64,000 nucleotides of DNA from positions 638,586 to 702,585 of the forward strand of contig OX393564.1 in the NCBI GenBank assembly GCA_947652115.1. The letters run 5' to 3'. The stretch's first letter is position 1; each line of letters begins with the position of its first letter. Of this stretch, positions 42,478-57,400 are shown piece after piece. The DNA is from Blastomussa wellsi (lineage: Eukaryota; Cnidaria; Anthozoa; Scleractinia; Plerogyridae). A program made the position numbers and the translations under genes. The notes beneath the pieces were generated by a model. The model was not told the DNA's origin. It saw only the letters and a list, made by a program, of their open reading frames with translations, and made no database searches.

Positions 42478-45400
42478 TGTTTATTCACAAATCCATGTAT
42501 TGTCATTTACAAACAAAGATCATCAAAATACCTGTTGACATGCTAGTTAAAAGAAACCAAATCTGAGAATGGAAGCAGTACCTTGAGAGTCTACTAAAGG
42601 ATATGAACGGTGATTTGACTTGTCAAGTAGTGCCTTGAGGTCAGCGTATTTAGTATTATATGAGATGTAGAAAAGGTTGGTCTTCATGATATCAGCAACA
42701 AGCAAGTTGTACACCCTGCACAAAAGAAAAATGTCAAACAGATCAATTAGAAAAGAAGGTAAACTGGCTTTATATAGCATTATGCATTTAGTGATGATAC
42801 CTAAAGATGCATTGAATTGGTCACACACTCTGAAGAAAACCAAACAACAGCAGGTGCAGACTTTCAAGTGGGGCTTACTGAGGAAAAGTAGCAGATGTCA
42901 TCTTAGAAAACAGTGGAGGCCATGCAAAGGTGGCCAGCAATTGCTCAAGGCATATTAAGAAGCACAACACAGCTTGTTATGCAGGTGGCCAGCAATTGCT
43001 CAAGGCATATTAAGAAGCACAACACAGCTTGTTATGCAGGTGGCCAGCAATTGCTCAAGGCATATTAAGAAGCACAACACAGCTTGTTATGCAGGTGGCC
43101 AGCAATTGCTCAGGCATATTAAGAAGCACAACACAGCTTGTTATGCAGGTGGCCGGCAATTGCTCAAGGCATATTAAGAAGCACAACACAGCTTGTTATG
43201 CAGGTGGCCAGCAATTGCTCAAGGCATTAAGAAGCACAACACAGCTTGTTATGCAGGTGGCCAGCAATTGCTCAAGGCATATTAAGAAGCACAACACAGC
43301 TTGTTATGCAGGTGGCCAGCAATTGCTCAAGGCATTAAGAAGCACAACACAGCTTGTTATGCAGGTGGCCAGCAATTGCTCAAGGCATATTAAGAAGCAC
43401 AACACAGCTTGTTATGCAGGGGTAAAAGGGAGCAAGCCAACTAAGTCTGACTCATCAAGTTAGATTGGGTATCATCCAGTTGCTTTTTTAACAAAATTGT
43501 ATGCTGCATTCACGAGCACCAAGAATTAACTGTAACAATAAAAATTAATTAGTTATAAATATATAGTAGTACATACTGAGTTTTTGTTAAGTCAGGAAGA
43601 TATGGAAGCCTCTTTATTTGAATGATGCTGTCATAAAATGAAGGCTGCAACCACTGTGCAATGGCATTAGATATCAACACAGCAATCTGTAGATGACAAA
43701 AAATCACACTTCATAACCAACAGTTCACAAGAATACATTGTCATTAAAAGAAGAAAAATTCCCTTTGCTTGTCTTGATAATAATTGCCACTAATAATAAT
43801 TTTATTAGTTATGCCAGTTCTCTAACACTTGTCAGTTATATTCATATAATTTTAATATTTTTTTGGTTATCATATATTACTGGTGCATATAAATTCTCTT
43901 AAACTGATGGCATACCATAACAGGCAGAATGTGAGTGATTTGTCCTGTGAGCTCAAACACAATCACAGATGTGGATATAGTGTGTGTAACAGCTGCAGAC
44001 ATGGCAGCTGCTCCTGTTCCATAAACAAAACAACAATCAGACAGAGTAGGAAACTTTAATTATTTTTACATGTATCACTGACAACATTCTCAGTTGAACC
44101 TATAACACCTGCAAGGGGTATCAGTACAACATACTACAGGAACAAGTAAATGCTAATTTTACATTGCATAAAGCAATACACTTTTGACTTTGCATAGTTT
44201 CAAGTTTGATCATAAATAATAAAAAATTTCATCAACTAACCAACAACAGCATATCCCCCTGGTACAATGAGTGTGTCATCAGAGTTCACACCATTAGGAA
44301 ACCATGTTGCCATGGCTTCACCTACAAGCCGGCCAAATGCTGCACCTACAGGAACAAAAAGAAATAATGCAAATGAGCTGCAGTCAGATCACGATTCATT
44401 ATTTTTCTGCAATCATGTGTTAATTTCAATTTCTAACTTATATAATGGCAATAAAGCGTGTGTTCTTAAAACAAATTGACAGCTACTATGCCCTTCACAT
44501 AAAGCTATCATATCACATTTTCTCTTAATTACCTATCAAAAAGACAGGAAAGAAAACCCCAGCAGGAATGGGCAATGCTACTGACACTGCTGTCATGATA
44601 AACTGTTAAAACAAAATTCACATAGTTCATATGAGTTACAATACACAGCTGAACTGGTTTTTGTTAACATCAGGTGTAGAATATTAATTAATTTATATGA
44701 TTGTCAATAGGAGAAAACTAAGTGCACACTCCAAGGTCCTTGTTTATTACAACAACTGATGAAAGGCAACCAGAAACCAAGTGTCAGCCGAACCATAAAT
44801 GCTAGAACATGAGCATATCTGACAGAACACACACCAATCACAGCTGCTGATTAACATAGTTACCTACCTTGAGGACAATAAATATAACCAAGGTAACATA
44901 GATGTTAGTGTTTGCCCCGTCCCAGTGTTTTAGAACATTCAGACTTGCTTGATCACTGGAATTCTGTGTGTCAGACCATGTGATGTCCATAAACAGCTCG
45001 TCTATTGCTTGCTTTGAAGTCAACTAAAACCAAAGAAGCAAGTTTAAACTCCTTTAATAAATTTTAGCTATTAGACATTTAACCAAATAATTTTATACCT
45101 TTGTACGAAATCCTCCCTTGCTTATTGAAATAATGATTTAGCTTTCTCATTCAATGGCTCATATACAAAACATCAACACTGTGAACTCTCACCTCTCCTG
45201 CCATGAACTGTCCAAGTCCTTTTGGAAATGTTATTGTAGCAATGATGAAGATGACAACTGCTGGGTATACAAAACGGCTGTGGACAGAAAATGAGTCAAG
45301 TTAGGATTTCGAGCTCTGTGGGTGATAGATTAAGATAGGTGGTAACTCATCCCTCCCCCGGTACTGACAGCATGTTACTCCAACCTCTGTATTATTAAAA

Positions 45401-48400
45401 GTAATTGGGAGTTATAATTGCTACATCTGTTAAATTTTACAAACATTCATATCTTACTTTCTGGAGAGAAACTTTGCCACTTTGGTATGTTTGTGAGTTC
45501 TCTGAAGATCAACAAGCTTTCTATGTGTAAATACAAACAGGGCTCCTCCAAAGCCACAAAATAACCTGAAATAATTTATAACAAGTTATATACATTCAGT
45601 TTTATCAATAAATCAAAGTGTTCTTGGAATGGATGCACTGGCCATTGGACGAAGCTAATTTAACCTATTAGCCTTAGGAGAGTCAGCCCAATACAAAATA
45701 ATCATTATCGACCTGGAAACTGACCATTATGTTTTGCACTGATCCACTTTGTTTCTTCCAGGAGTTCACCATGCCACACTATCTCAAGTACAGTATGTTG
45801 CCCTATTTCTCGGACACCCCTATTTCCAGACAGTTCGACTTAACAATTCCGTATTTCATTGAAACAATAAAACAAATCCGATCAATATGTTCCAAAGACT
45901 TATCGACTAGTCACCTTTCGTTTGATACCTTTGTGACCAAGCCATGCTCCGTTTAGGAGAGAACATTCAACTTTTCAGTCGAGATAGGTAAAATTTGTTT
46001 CTTCTTAAATACGATTTTTAGCGCGCATCGAATTACCTATTTACAGTTAAGCGGTCTGTTCTCGCAAAACACGATATAAATTAAACTTTGTTTGGACATA
46101 AGTAAAGCTTATAGGACTAGGTTTGTCGGCATATATATGTGTCGTTTTTCAAGTCCAGTCCAGTATCAAATAAATCGGTCACCAGTCTTCCTTGTATTAC
46201 AGTGATACAAATCAAATATGTCGGCTTGTTGGTCGGTTTCAAAACATTGATGACTTCTTCGCTAAAGAAAAAGATTTCAATTTCGGACAAAAAGTAATCT
46301 TTGAAATGAACGTTACTTTATTCAACTTTTATAAGATATATTTTGCCACAAGGGAGAAGAATGTTCCCAAGAAAAGCGGAGTATTTATCTCGTAACGATT
46401 GTCCGGAATAGGGCAACCTGTCCGGAAATAGGGCTTCCAATTTGACGAACTCTTTCCAAAATTACGAAGGATTCAAAGAGTTTCAGCCCATGAAACTTTA
46501 CGACCTGCTTACGAGAATTGGAAGCTAACTTATGGCTGAATTTCAGCTTGTTTGTGTTGCTTTGATGTAAGATATTACGGTTTATGCAAAAAGTGTTCCG
46601 AAAATAGGGAAACATACTGTATATCTCAAATTTACGCTTAACTTAACTCTAATTTTCGGCCAAGGCAGTTACAGTAACACTGACATAAAATTTTGATCCC
46701 CTTGCCAAAAGCTGCCTTTTTATCTTGCCGCTAATTTTGAAATAGAATTTAAAGGGATTTTCCCCATCATCTACGATAATTTGTACTGAGTTCCACTGCC
46801 AGAAGGAGGAAAGATTTTGGCATCTACAAATTGCTTGCTGGAAACCAAACTTTTTAATAAGTCACCAGCTGGCACCAAGACCCTGTAAAATAACAGGCCT
46901 CAGAAGAATCATCTGGATTTATAAGTTGATTGCATGCTGTTCAACTACATACATAATTATACAACAAACCTGTCAAGGAACTATCGGCTGATTTTGCAAA
47001 GAGTGCAAGTTATGCAGTAGATGGCATTGGCTGAGGTACAGGTGAAATGATCAGTGATCTTGATAGATCGCTTGAGTCAAGATATTTTGTCGACGTTGTG
47101 AATGAAGGGGCATGTTTTGCATCGTGCGCAAGCGCATTTAAAAGTTCCGGGTTGATCACTTGTTTGGAATGCACTTCTGACTAAAAAGTTACCTATGTTT
47201 TTGTCTCGTTTTAATGAAATTAAAGGAGGTTGTGAAAAGATTCTACCAGTGTCGGGATCATTCTGAAGTAATTTAAAGTTTTTGAGAATGATGGATTTTA
47301 CTGCACTATGCTATAATAACTAATAGTTTTACCCTATTGATGCAAATGCAATAAACTCTTCCACATCAAATGGAAAGTCCAGTCTAAAATTTGTCTTGAA
47401 CAGAGCAGTAACAGTCTCTGCAAACAAATCGCAATTTAAAAACAAAACAATGAGACCAGTTTATTGAATTGACGGCACCATAAGGCTGTATACCAAGTTT
47501 AGTAAATGTAAACATTCACTCCAGAGTAACTAAATATTACATGATTTCCTGTGTTAGAAAATAATGGAACAACTGCTTGTTATATACGATTGACTGTTTG
47601 CTTATTGATACCTTCCTCTTTATCAAACACGGCAAGGAGACGAAACATAAGTGCTCCACAAACGGCAGCAAAGAATCCACGCCAGTAATTCCTCACAGCA
47701 AAATAAGTGGCAGTTACTTCAATACTGAACAATACTCCTATCAATAAATTAAATGAGCTAAATCAGCTCTAATTTGTAATAATTATAATTACACTTTTAT
47801 TTTATCGACCAAACTGACAAAACAAGAACATTTACTGTACATAAAAAGAGTCTGAATGTATACCTCCAATTGGAGACCCAAAACAGCTTGATACACCTAC
47901 AGCACAGGCTGCTGCAAGCATCTCTGTATTTCTGGACTCATTCTAAAAAACAACATACAGTCAAGTGAATATGAAAAATAATTTCACTTATTTTTTTGCA
48001 AAACACATGATAATAGCATGATATATAAAAATTATCAATAAATATATTCAAGTTAGACTACTCTTAAAAAATTCTTACAGTATAGATCCCTTTAAATGAT
48101 GCCAAAAATTTTCCCATGGATCGTGCAACCATGCTTGCAATATGAACAAAAGGACCCTGTGGCATAAGAACAACAACAACATTATCTTATTGCAATAAGA
48201 GTTCAATACGTTTCCCTTCCCTCATCCTCATTCTGGTTTGTATCATCCCACAAAAATCGCCTCAGTCGCACCTCTTTTCCAATTGGAATACTGCTTCCCA
48301 AAGCTGTAAGAAGACCAACCTACAAAACAATTGCATAAATAAATAAATAAATAAATAAGCATCACTTAGAATAAACTGGGTCAACTACATGTAACAGCAA

Positions 48401-51400
48401 ATCATTTGACTGTGTGATCTTACTTTTCACTAACTTACCACTTTTGCAATCAGTGTCCTTAGTGACAGGTAGCGTTTTAATACTGTTCCTCTTAAAATGA
48501 CTTTCATCTCAGGAATTCCTGAACCTAAACATAATTTTAATATTAACTAATTAAAATATATAATTAAAATCAGATTCATCAGCAACTACCTGTAACTCAT
48601 GGCTTATATTATTATATACATGCACTTGCTGACTGAATGAATTACTGATGGACCGATTGATTGACTGACTAATTGACAGACAGACAGACAGATGAACGGA
48701 TAAATAGACTACCTGCCTGACTGATAACAAATGGATGGATGAAAGGCTTATCGGATGGTTGACTTACTGACTGTCTGACATCAAGATTGACTGATTCACA
48801 TTTGCCTAATTATTGTCTTTTTTAGTAGCCAAACCAGCAGTGAAAAATGCAACTGTTGAATGACACAGTCAGCATCATGCCAAAATCACATACCTATTGC
48901 ATGAGGAGATACAATGTAGGTAAATCCAACTGAAAAAGTGACAAGGATCAGGGGAAATGAAGTCCAGACAATGTACTGAAGAAAAGTGTTACTGGGTAAA
49001 CTGTACAGCCAAATATGTGCTGAAAGGTTAAACACAATGTTTAAGTGTATACCATAAAAATTATATTTTAAATTCCACTGATTTTGGTTGTTGATTATAA
49101 TGTTAGAAAAAGGGTTTTTCTGGTACAAAATATGCACCACTGTGACTTTGGAATTGTCCAAGAGATCTATGGCATGCAAACTATCACATGGTAAAGGTCT
49201 GTATCATCACTGTCAAACACACAAAGATGGCTGATAGTGCAGGGAAACATATGAAGCATGGGGATGAAAATAATTATTATTGTTATAGGAACTAGCTGCT
49301 AAATCACTCTCAAACTGAAGCTGTGAGTGGAAGAAATAAGCAGAAGGCATCCCAACAAGGCAGTGCTATCAAACAGTGAGACATCACAAACACAATTCTT
49401 GTCCCCAGTTCCCTGGCACATATTTGAAGGGAAATAAGATGTAATCATCCAATTTTTTTAATTCAAACTCTTCTTTCAAGTATTACTAACATATACCGAG
49501 GAATGAAAATGCACAAAACAAATTTGGTGTCATACACTAACAGTGTGACTTATTTTCACATACCTGTTTGACATTTGTCAATGGCCAAATCCAAGACAAA
49601 ACTTATAAGAGCCATAACTATTCCAAGAATCAACAGAAACACCCAGTCACTCCCCAGACGACTCCAGCATGGTCGCAGTCTCTCTATAAACCCTACAATA
49701 ATGAGAACAGAACAGTCAAGAGAGTTTAAATTTTGATGAAAAAACCAATAACTTGTTTGTCCTTCCTCCTGTTAAAAGAAAACGAATACCAGATCACTGC
49801 CAGTTTTTCAACTGTTATCAATGTGTAACCCATGCAGCTACATGATGCATGGTGCAACAAAATTAATATCAAGATTTGGAAAAATCCACTCCGTATTACC
49901 TTGAAAGGCACCCCAGAGACCCTTTTCATACCTAGAGCCCAGCCTCAGCAAGAATTGAGACCTCTGGCCAACCACTTGGGTGAAAATTACAGAATGAGTA
50001 CTCTGTGCATGCAAGCTCACAATTTGAGGGTGGCCAGAGGTCTCGATTCTTGTTGCTGACCAAAAGGATCATGGCCTCTGGGGATGAGAATGCCGTAGGG
50101 ATAAAGTTGACCCCGTGGGAGGTCTCTGACGATGAAAACACTTGAAATGATTGACCTCGTACATGTCGTCATATACCGTAATTTTAATATTATAATTTAT
50201 TTCAAAATTTGCTTGAACCATTCAACATTTTTAAACTGGTTTGTTTTTGTTTTTCAAACTAATCGCTGCTTTCTTCAGCTTTGGTCTACTCTGTTCCCTA
50301 TGACTGCCACAGGATTGCTATTTGTAGAGATGTGACTGACAATCAAATAAGAATGCCACAGCTTGTCTCAAAATTAGCACAAAAAGGTCTGAAAAATGAA
50401 AAGGATAACATTTTATTCCGACTATCAGCAATCACAATGCGACTCATTATCGGTGTAGAAACTAGTAAAATTCGCTGACGATTATGTGGCTTAAACTCTA
50501 AATATTGCAATAATTTTCATACAGCTTATTTTTTTTATATAGACCACTTTGAGAGATATCCAGTTCACCATACACTGTTAGTCTGTGCCAGGCATTCAAC
50601 CTATTTTTTTCCCTTGTCACTTTCCTTTGTGCCATTCCCCACTAACAGAACTGAATGCTAGGAGCAGGCTGTATACACTGAATCAAATTATGGCATATAA
50701 ACAATAATTTATTTTTATTATCTTGTTCAGAAATCAGTTGTCTATATTTAAGCAATAGAGGACTTGTCCCATGTTTACATAGCCTCATCTGAACACGAGG
50801 GGGTTTAGGAGAATTCGAGACAGTTACATAAACCTGAGATGTAGACTCGGGTTTGCATAACTTTCAAGAATTCCTTTAAACCCCTTTGTGTTTCGACGAG
50901 GCTATATAAACATGGGAAAAGTCCTCTATTGCTTTTATAAAATATTTCTCAAACCTATGTGCAAATTCATTTAACTCTAGATTCACTGGCGGCCAATTAT
51001 ATCAGCCCGCCATTTAACACCAAAATGCACCGAGGCCGATTTCATTGGCCAAAATATTGTCGCTGAACTAATAATGAAATTCATTGGTTTATGAGACAAA
51101 GGAAAAGCTATGAGCCAATAGACATTTCTGTTTTATTCTCTATTCATCCAGCTGTTGTAAACAGTCATTAGAAACAGCAAATGACCAACCTCTTCCAACT
51201 TACAGTTTCTTGTTTGCACAAGCGCTCCACAAATTGAAATGACAAAATTCAAGAATGAGAATCATCTGGATCTACACTTTCTTCAAAGGAGAATGAATTA
51301 TCTTTGGACTTAAATTATGTGTGAAATTTACTGAAAGTGTCAACAGCTCTCAAGACATCTGGCCATGAGGAAAAAATGGAGCAAGCTTCAAAGAAGTAGG

Positions 51401-54400
51401 ATTTATAGCTGAGAGGTTGCTGTTCATTTAATATTTTGGACTTCATTAAAAGACTGATGTTTGATGTGAATAATTTGTGGTTTTCAATAGCTGAAGGTGA
51501 GACCATTTTCGTGAAAATACTAATTAACATGAAATATATTTACAAGGCTAAAAATTAAATTATTAAAAATAATGAACGTTTAACTTTTTTCAAAATTTTT
51601 AGCCTTGTAAATATATCTAATATTTTTGTAAACAAGGGGGCTTTCATTAAAAAAACATTCAAACACTGATTGATTGATCTGCATTTTAGAGGGTTTCTTG
51701 CCTGATTTTCGTTTATTCGTACATTCGGCTTGCAGCAAAAAACTCAAGATGCTAGTTTTTGAATGTGCATGCGCAAGAAAATTTAGTGGCGAACAATAAT
51801 GCACCTATCAATGTTAAGCTTGAGGGAGGGGGGTCGGGCATGGGGTGGGGATTTTGACATTTTCTGAAAAGATAAGTCAAATTCCCCACCCCCTGGACAA
51901 CATGATTGGTCAAAAGTATCAAAATCTTCCACTTCTCCACTATTAAAACTGGCGGCCATGTCAAAATTTCTGATCCAAATCCCGCCCTGGGGACAAACCT
52001 CACAGTAAAAGTGCCAGTGTGGACAGCCCGACCCCCCTCCCTCGGGCTTAACATTGATAGGTGCATAAAGACAATAGAGTATTTCTGTTTCTGAACTATC
52101 GGTCTGATAGTTGCCCATTGGCCATTTGATGTTGCTTCTCCGGCAGATATTTGTTTTAAGAACATCAAATTTCCGCGGGGCAACTATTTATCCAATAGGC
52201 CATTAGTCCCAGGCCCAACAGTGGCCAACAGGCGTGGGCCTAAAGCCTCCGAAGCGCTTGACCCGAACACAATCACTGGAGGCTACACCCAAGTCGCTAG
52301 ATTCATTAGATGGTCGTTGGTACAGCGCTAGCTGAGCAAAGATTAAAGAAGGCATCCAAGATTGACAGACAAGCGAAAGAAAACTTACATAGTGCGAGCA
52401 AGCTAGTCACCGTACACCCATAGGCATGGCTGCTTCATCTGATGTCGTCGTAACAGTTGACGACAAACAAAACACTGCAGCTGGCGAAAAGGTAAGTTCG
52501 ATAAAAAAAATCCGTGATCTCTGTTTTCGCTTAAGACCGGCGTTTAATCGTTCTTCCTAAACTTGACAAATAAACTCTCAGAACTGAAGAGAATATATTG
52601 CGCGAGGAATTCATGGCTTTCGTGTTGAGATGCTTCACTTCTTTAGCTTATCGCATTACCTTGAGCTAAATAATTGGTTTTGATATATCAAGTTCACAGA
52701 TGTTCAAACTCCACTCTCCTGTCTGCACGTCTGCTCTTCTTTTTAAAAGTCGTCTTTCGATCAAATGTTACATGAGCCAAAATATGTAAAACACTTTGAT
52801 CTCGCTTGGATGGATCCGAGGGACGTGTGATGGTTCATGTTTTCTTTAATATTTAGTTCTTGAAAGAAAACAGATCACCACTGTATGTTCCTTTCTTCCA
52901 TTTAAATCTCAACGAAATAAATTGGAAGAAATTTTGAATTCAAATAATCACTGAGCATTGAAAGGACTGAAAGCTCTTGTTATCTCTTCTCGTCTGAGCA
53001 TGGGAGGGAAACTAGTGCCCAGATCTTTTTCTGGAAAGTTTATGCACCTATCAATGTCAAGAATTCCATTCCTTATTCTCAGTTTCTTAGACTTTGCCGT
53101 CTTTGTAGGAAATGTGCAATTTCTTTGACAAACGCGGCTATCCTGCTTCTGTTGTTCAAGCGGGCCATTATCGCGCCCAGCAAATTGATCGACAGTCAGC
53201 ACTACAAACCCCACAGAGAGGAAACAACGATAGAATTCACCCTCACATTTCACCCTAACAACCACGCAGTAAAATCCATCATTCTCAAAAACTTTAAATA
53301 ACTTCAAAATGATCCCGACACTGGTAGAATCTTTTCGCAACCTCCATTAATTTCATTCAAACGCGACAAAAACATAGGTAACTTTTTAGTCAGAAGTGCA
53401 TTCCAAACAAGTGATCAACCCAGAACTTTTAAATGCGCTCGCGCACGATGCAAAACATGCCCTTTCATTCACAACGTTGACAAAATATCGGGACCCAAGC
53501 CATCTTTCTCTATATAAAAACCACATGACCCACAATTCCTTGATTCACTCCAACAAAGGGCTAACGCTCGAAACGTCAGCTCTTGAATCTCTTTACGGTG
53601 GCCAATTCACACTATCAACCCAGTTGATAAAACTAAATTATATTGTTATACTTCCCACCAACGCAGCACCACAGTTTCTTTTGAAACTTACCCCATCTAT
53701 CAATTAATGTCAAACCCGAGGGGGGTCGGGCTGCCCACGGGACTTTGACTGTGAGGTTTGTCCCCATGGTAAGATAAGATAGGATAAGATAACTTTATTT
53801 ATACACAGTATGGCCATCAGCTTATGGCCGCCATTTTTAATACTGGAGAAGTGGAAGATTTTGATACTTTTGACCAATGTTGTCCCGGGGTGTCCCCCCC
53901 CCCCCCCCCCCCCCGGGCTTAACATTGATAGGTGCATTACTTTTTGTGTGAACTTTCACACAAGTTTAAAAGTCCATACTATGCGATCGTGCAGCCTTTT
54001 CGATTGAGGGGTCATTTAAAAGTTTTTGATGGTGTTGGGAGAATCCGAAGTTTTGGTGTGTGGTGGTGAGCAGTCAGAGCAGGGAACTCAAAGCATGTTG
54101 AAGCCGGCTAGTTTGGCACAGCATTGGCAGAGTGTGTGGTGTACTGGTGTAAAAAGAGTGGGGAAGCGTGTTTCGATCTTGTCTCAAGCGATGCAGCCAA
54201 TTTTGGAAATCAAACCACAATAATTTAATACTTGCATGGAGTCTGAAAAGAGTTTATTTTTAGAACATATATACAGGAGGCACAGCTCTTGAAACTTTCC
54301 ATGTCAGAAGGCCGAAAAAAAAAATTGTGCAGGAGGCAGAATGAAGGGATTATACAACTACTTTGTTTGCATTGATATATTGACACCTTATATTGACAAC

Positions 54401-57400
54401 TGGTCACCACAAATTAGCACCATTGCTTGTTGTCAAAAATACACAGGCATGTATTAAATAAATTATTGTTTTTCTCCTTTCAGATGCAAGTTGAAGTTAA
54501 GGATGAAGCTGAAGATGAAAAATCAAAAGGAGCATGTGGGCCAGACATGTGGTACTCTCCACGAGGGAAATCAATTCCTTGCATTATTTGTATGATTCTC
54601 CTGTACATCATACTCCTTCCTTTTATCATAATATTCCTTTTTTCTGTTGCGCTGTGGTACTGTGTGTCAACATGTTATATTAAGCTGTTCAAGACTGGCA
54701 TGCGAGGTGCCTCAGTTGACTGAATGAATCCTGAGTACAAGAATGGACATAAAAATGGCCAAACTGCTACTTCAGCGTGCACTATCAAGTTATGGAAGTT
54801 TGGAGAGCACAAAAGAAGCGTAAACTTTAGCTTCTTGAGTGCTCTCCAAACTTCCCAAGTGCTCCATAACTCGATAGTGCACAGCTAAAAGCATGAACCA
54901 ATTGTTTTATAACATAGCCGGTGGAATTGTGCATTAAATCTGACGTGGAAAACGGACAACAACATCAGAAGTGATTGTTCGCGGTAAGCGAAATATTAAG
55001 CAACATAGGAATTGGTTTATTTCAAATTTTCTGTTGAAAGCTCGAGTTTTATTTTACTGCACTTTTATTTAACAATTATTTCCCGATTAAATTCAAAATT
55101 ATCTTAACTACAGAGAAGAAAATGTGCGTTTTTATTGGTTAATTTACAACACGCCACATTTTCAGTTTCTGTGAGAAAACGTACAGTTTGCACAAAATTT
55201 GAACAAAGAGTCAAAATAAGTCAAAATTCTTCAAAAAGTCCATCGATTACTGAAAATAGACCGTTGCAAAACGGTTTGAGTGAACACTGAAAACAGTATG
55301 ACAGTAAATGTCAACAAGTGTGGCTAAAATTTGATCCAAGAGTGATGTGGAGATTTTGAATGGTGCAGTTGTTGAAGAAAGATCCAAAGCGGCTTATGGT
55401 TATCTCAGTTGCAGTGGACACAACAATGCTGTTTTCCTGCACTTCTTTCTGGATGTTTATGGTGGTGACAGCAAGAGATTCGGATCTGTCGGATGTCAAG
55501 CTTCTCGAAAGGACTTCGCTGCAGGTGCAGAGCTGTGATGCCGATTTGCGAACGCTATCAGCGTGCACTATCGGGATTTTGAGCACGCTTACGTATACTG
55601 AATTTTATTGTGCGGCTCTGCTAGCTATGTTATAATTTAAAACGGAAATGTTCTTGACATTCTTTACTTACAAATAGCATAAAAGTTTTGCAGGAGTTTT
55701 ATTTTGCTTATTTGTAGTGATTTTTTCTTTTGTATTTAAAAGGAACAAATTTTTGCAGTTTGAAATGACTGAAAAATTATCAGTGGTTATTTTTTATTAT
55801 TACGGAAACTTTCGAAGCTCTGACATATCAAAAAGCAACTTAAAATAGTAAGCTAAAAGTTTGCTCCGTTTTGTTCTGCGGGATTTTATTTTTGTTGATC
55901 AGGGACAATCCGCAAAATCCTTTAAGGGCCCAATACAGTATCTTGTTGCTAAGTTACACGGTTGCCACAACAGTGCAATTTTATTTTCAGCACTTCCGCG
56001 GCCTTTCTGTGTAGCAGAAAATTTACTTCAGTTCTTTCTTTCTTTTTTGGCAAGAAACTTCTTACAATCACAGAAACCTGTCGTCCATTGAAAGCAATAT
56101 TTGTGAACGTACAGTGTAGATAGGTTCAGATGTTTTCATACAAAATGTTAGGGAAAAAAAAAAACGAAAATAACATTGCCAACGCTATGTCAATTATGAT
56201 GCTTTCAGCCAATCAAGTATCATAGCATTTTACTTCTGGTGCAGACAAAATTTCATAGTTTTTCTCGCGAGGAAAAAAGCTCAACTTTTTTTTTTTTTTT
56301 GCAGTAAATTGAAAGAAAATGCATTTTTCTAGAAACCTACATGTAAGCATGCATTTTGGAAAATCAGAATAACAAAAAAATGGTGCACAAAAATGTGGTT
56401 ATCAGACCACATGGTTGTCATCATTTTTCATGCTGATGTAAAACTCATGCTCACATTCTTAAAATCAATGTATAATTTGACTTTATTATTACTGCAGACT
56501 GGAAAGACGTACCATAAGTGTCTTGTGTAAAACTCAGTTTTCTGTTCTGGGTTATGTGAAATAGGGCGTGCCCTGATGACATCATCAACTAGCTTGTACC
56601 CACACTCGCAGTCTACTGTCTAAATTTAGTTACATGAAAGCAATGCTTAGGCAAGTTACAGCTGACTGAATTATCCCTAGCAATGGCCCAAAAAGATACT
56701 GTAATGGGCCCTTAAAATTAAAACCTGCAAAATTGTTGTGCTACAAGGTATATATATATTGTACAGAATGCTTTGTCTTTTTACCAACAAATTGCATTAT
56801 TAAAACTTGCACATAAAAACTCATTGCATACTTACCTGTAGTATTGTGAAAGATAGAATGTGAAGCAATAAAATACTCCTAAAAATATGACAAAACTGAA
56901 ACTTAATTAAGTACTTTATAACCCCTCCTGCTTATATGCCTCCCTCCTCCATAATGGGCCCATCATGCTGCAAACAAAAAGGTATTCCTCTTAAGGTTAC
57001 TTCCCACCTTCGTGGGAGTCTTTCAGGGTCTTCGGAAAAAAATTGTTTGCACGCTAGTTTCAATAAAACCCTGACAAACTATACATCAGAAGAAAGCTTA
57101 ATAAATGGAGTTAACAACAAAAATATATTTCAACAATTTTTCCTTTTAGGAAGTGTCAGGAGCCAGTAAGACATAAAAGACAGTGAAACAACCAATGTTT
57201 CTTCTAATGAATTTATTGGGTATCGCTGTAGCGGTGCTGTCCTCTGGAACAGTCTGCCATCTTCTATTAGGGAAGCAAAATTTCTGGCTACCTTTCGACA
57301 GATGTTAAACGTTTCAGTTAACTATCACGGCATTCATGGAAAAAGGCATTAATTTTTCTTCTCTTTTATTTTTTTATGTATGAAGATATAAACACGTCTT

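Noticed and set aside
43029..43463. 144-residue + strand ORF with repeated [14 protein letters not shown] units
   Set aside because: Produced by the 55-bp minisatellite; unit indels move it between frames, and it lies antisense in a ClC intron.
55360..55635. 91-codon + strand ORF with a hydrophobic segment in ClC intron 2
   Set aside because: No family resemblance, competing open frames on both strands, and no convincing splice partners.
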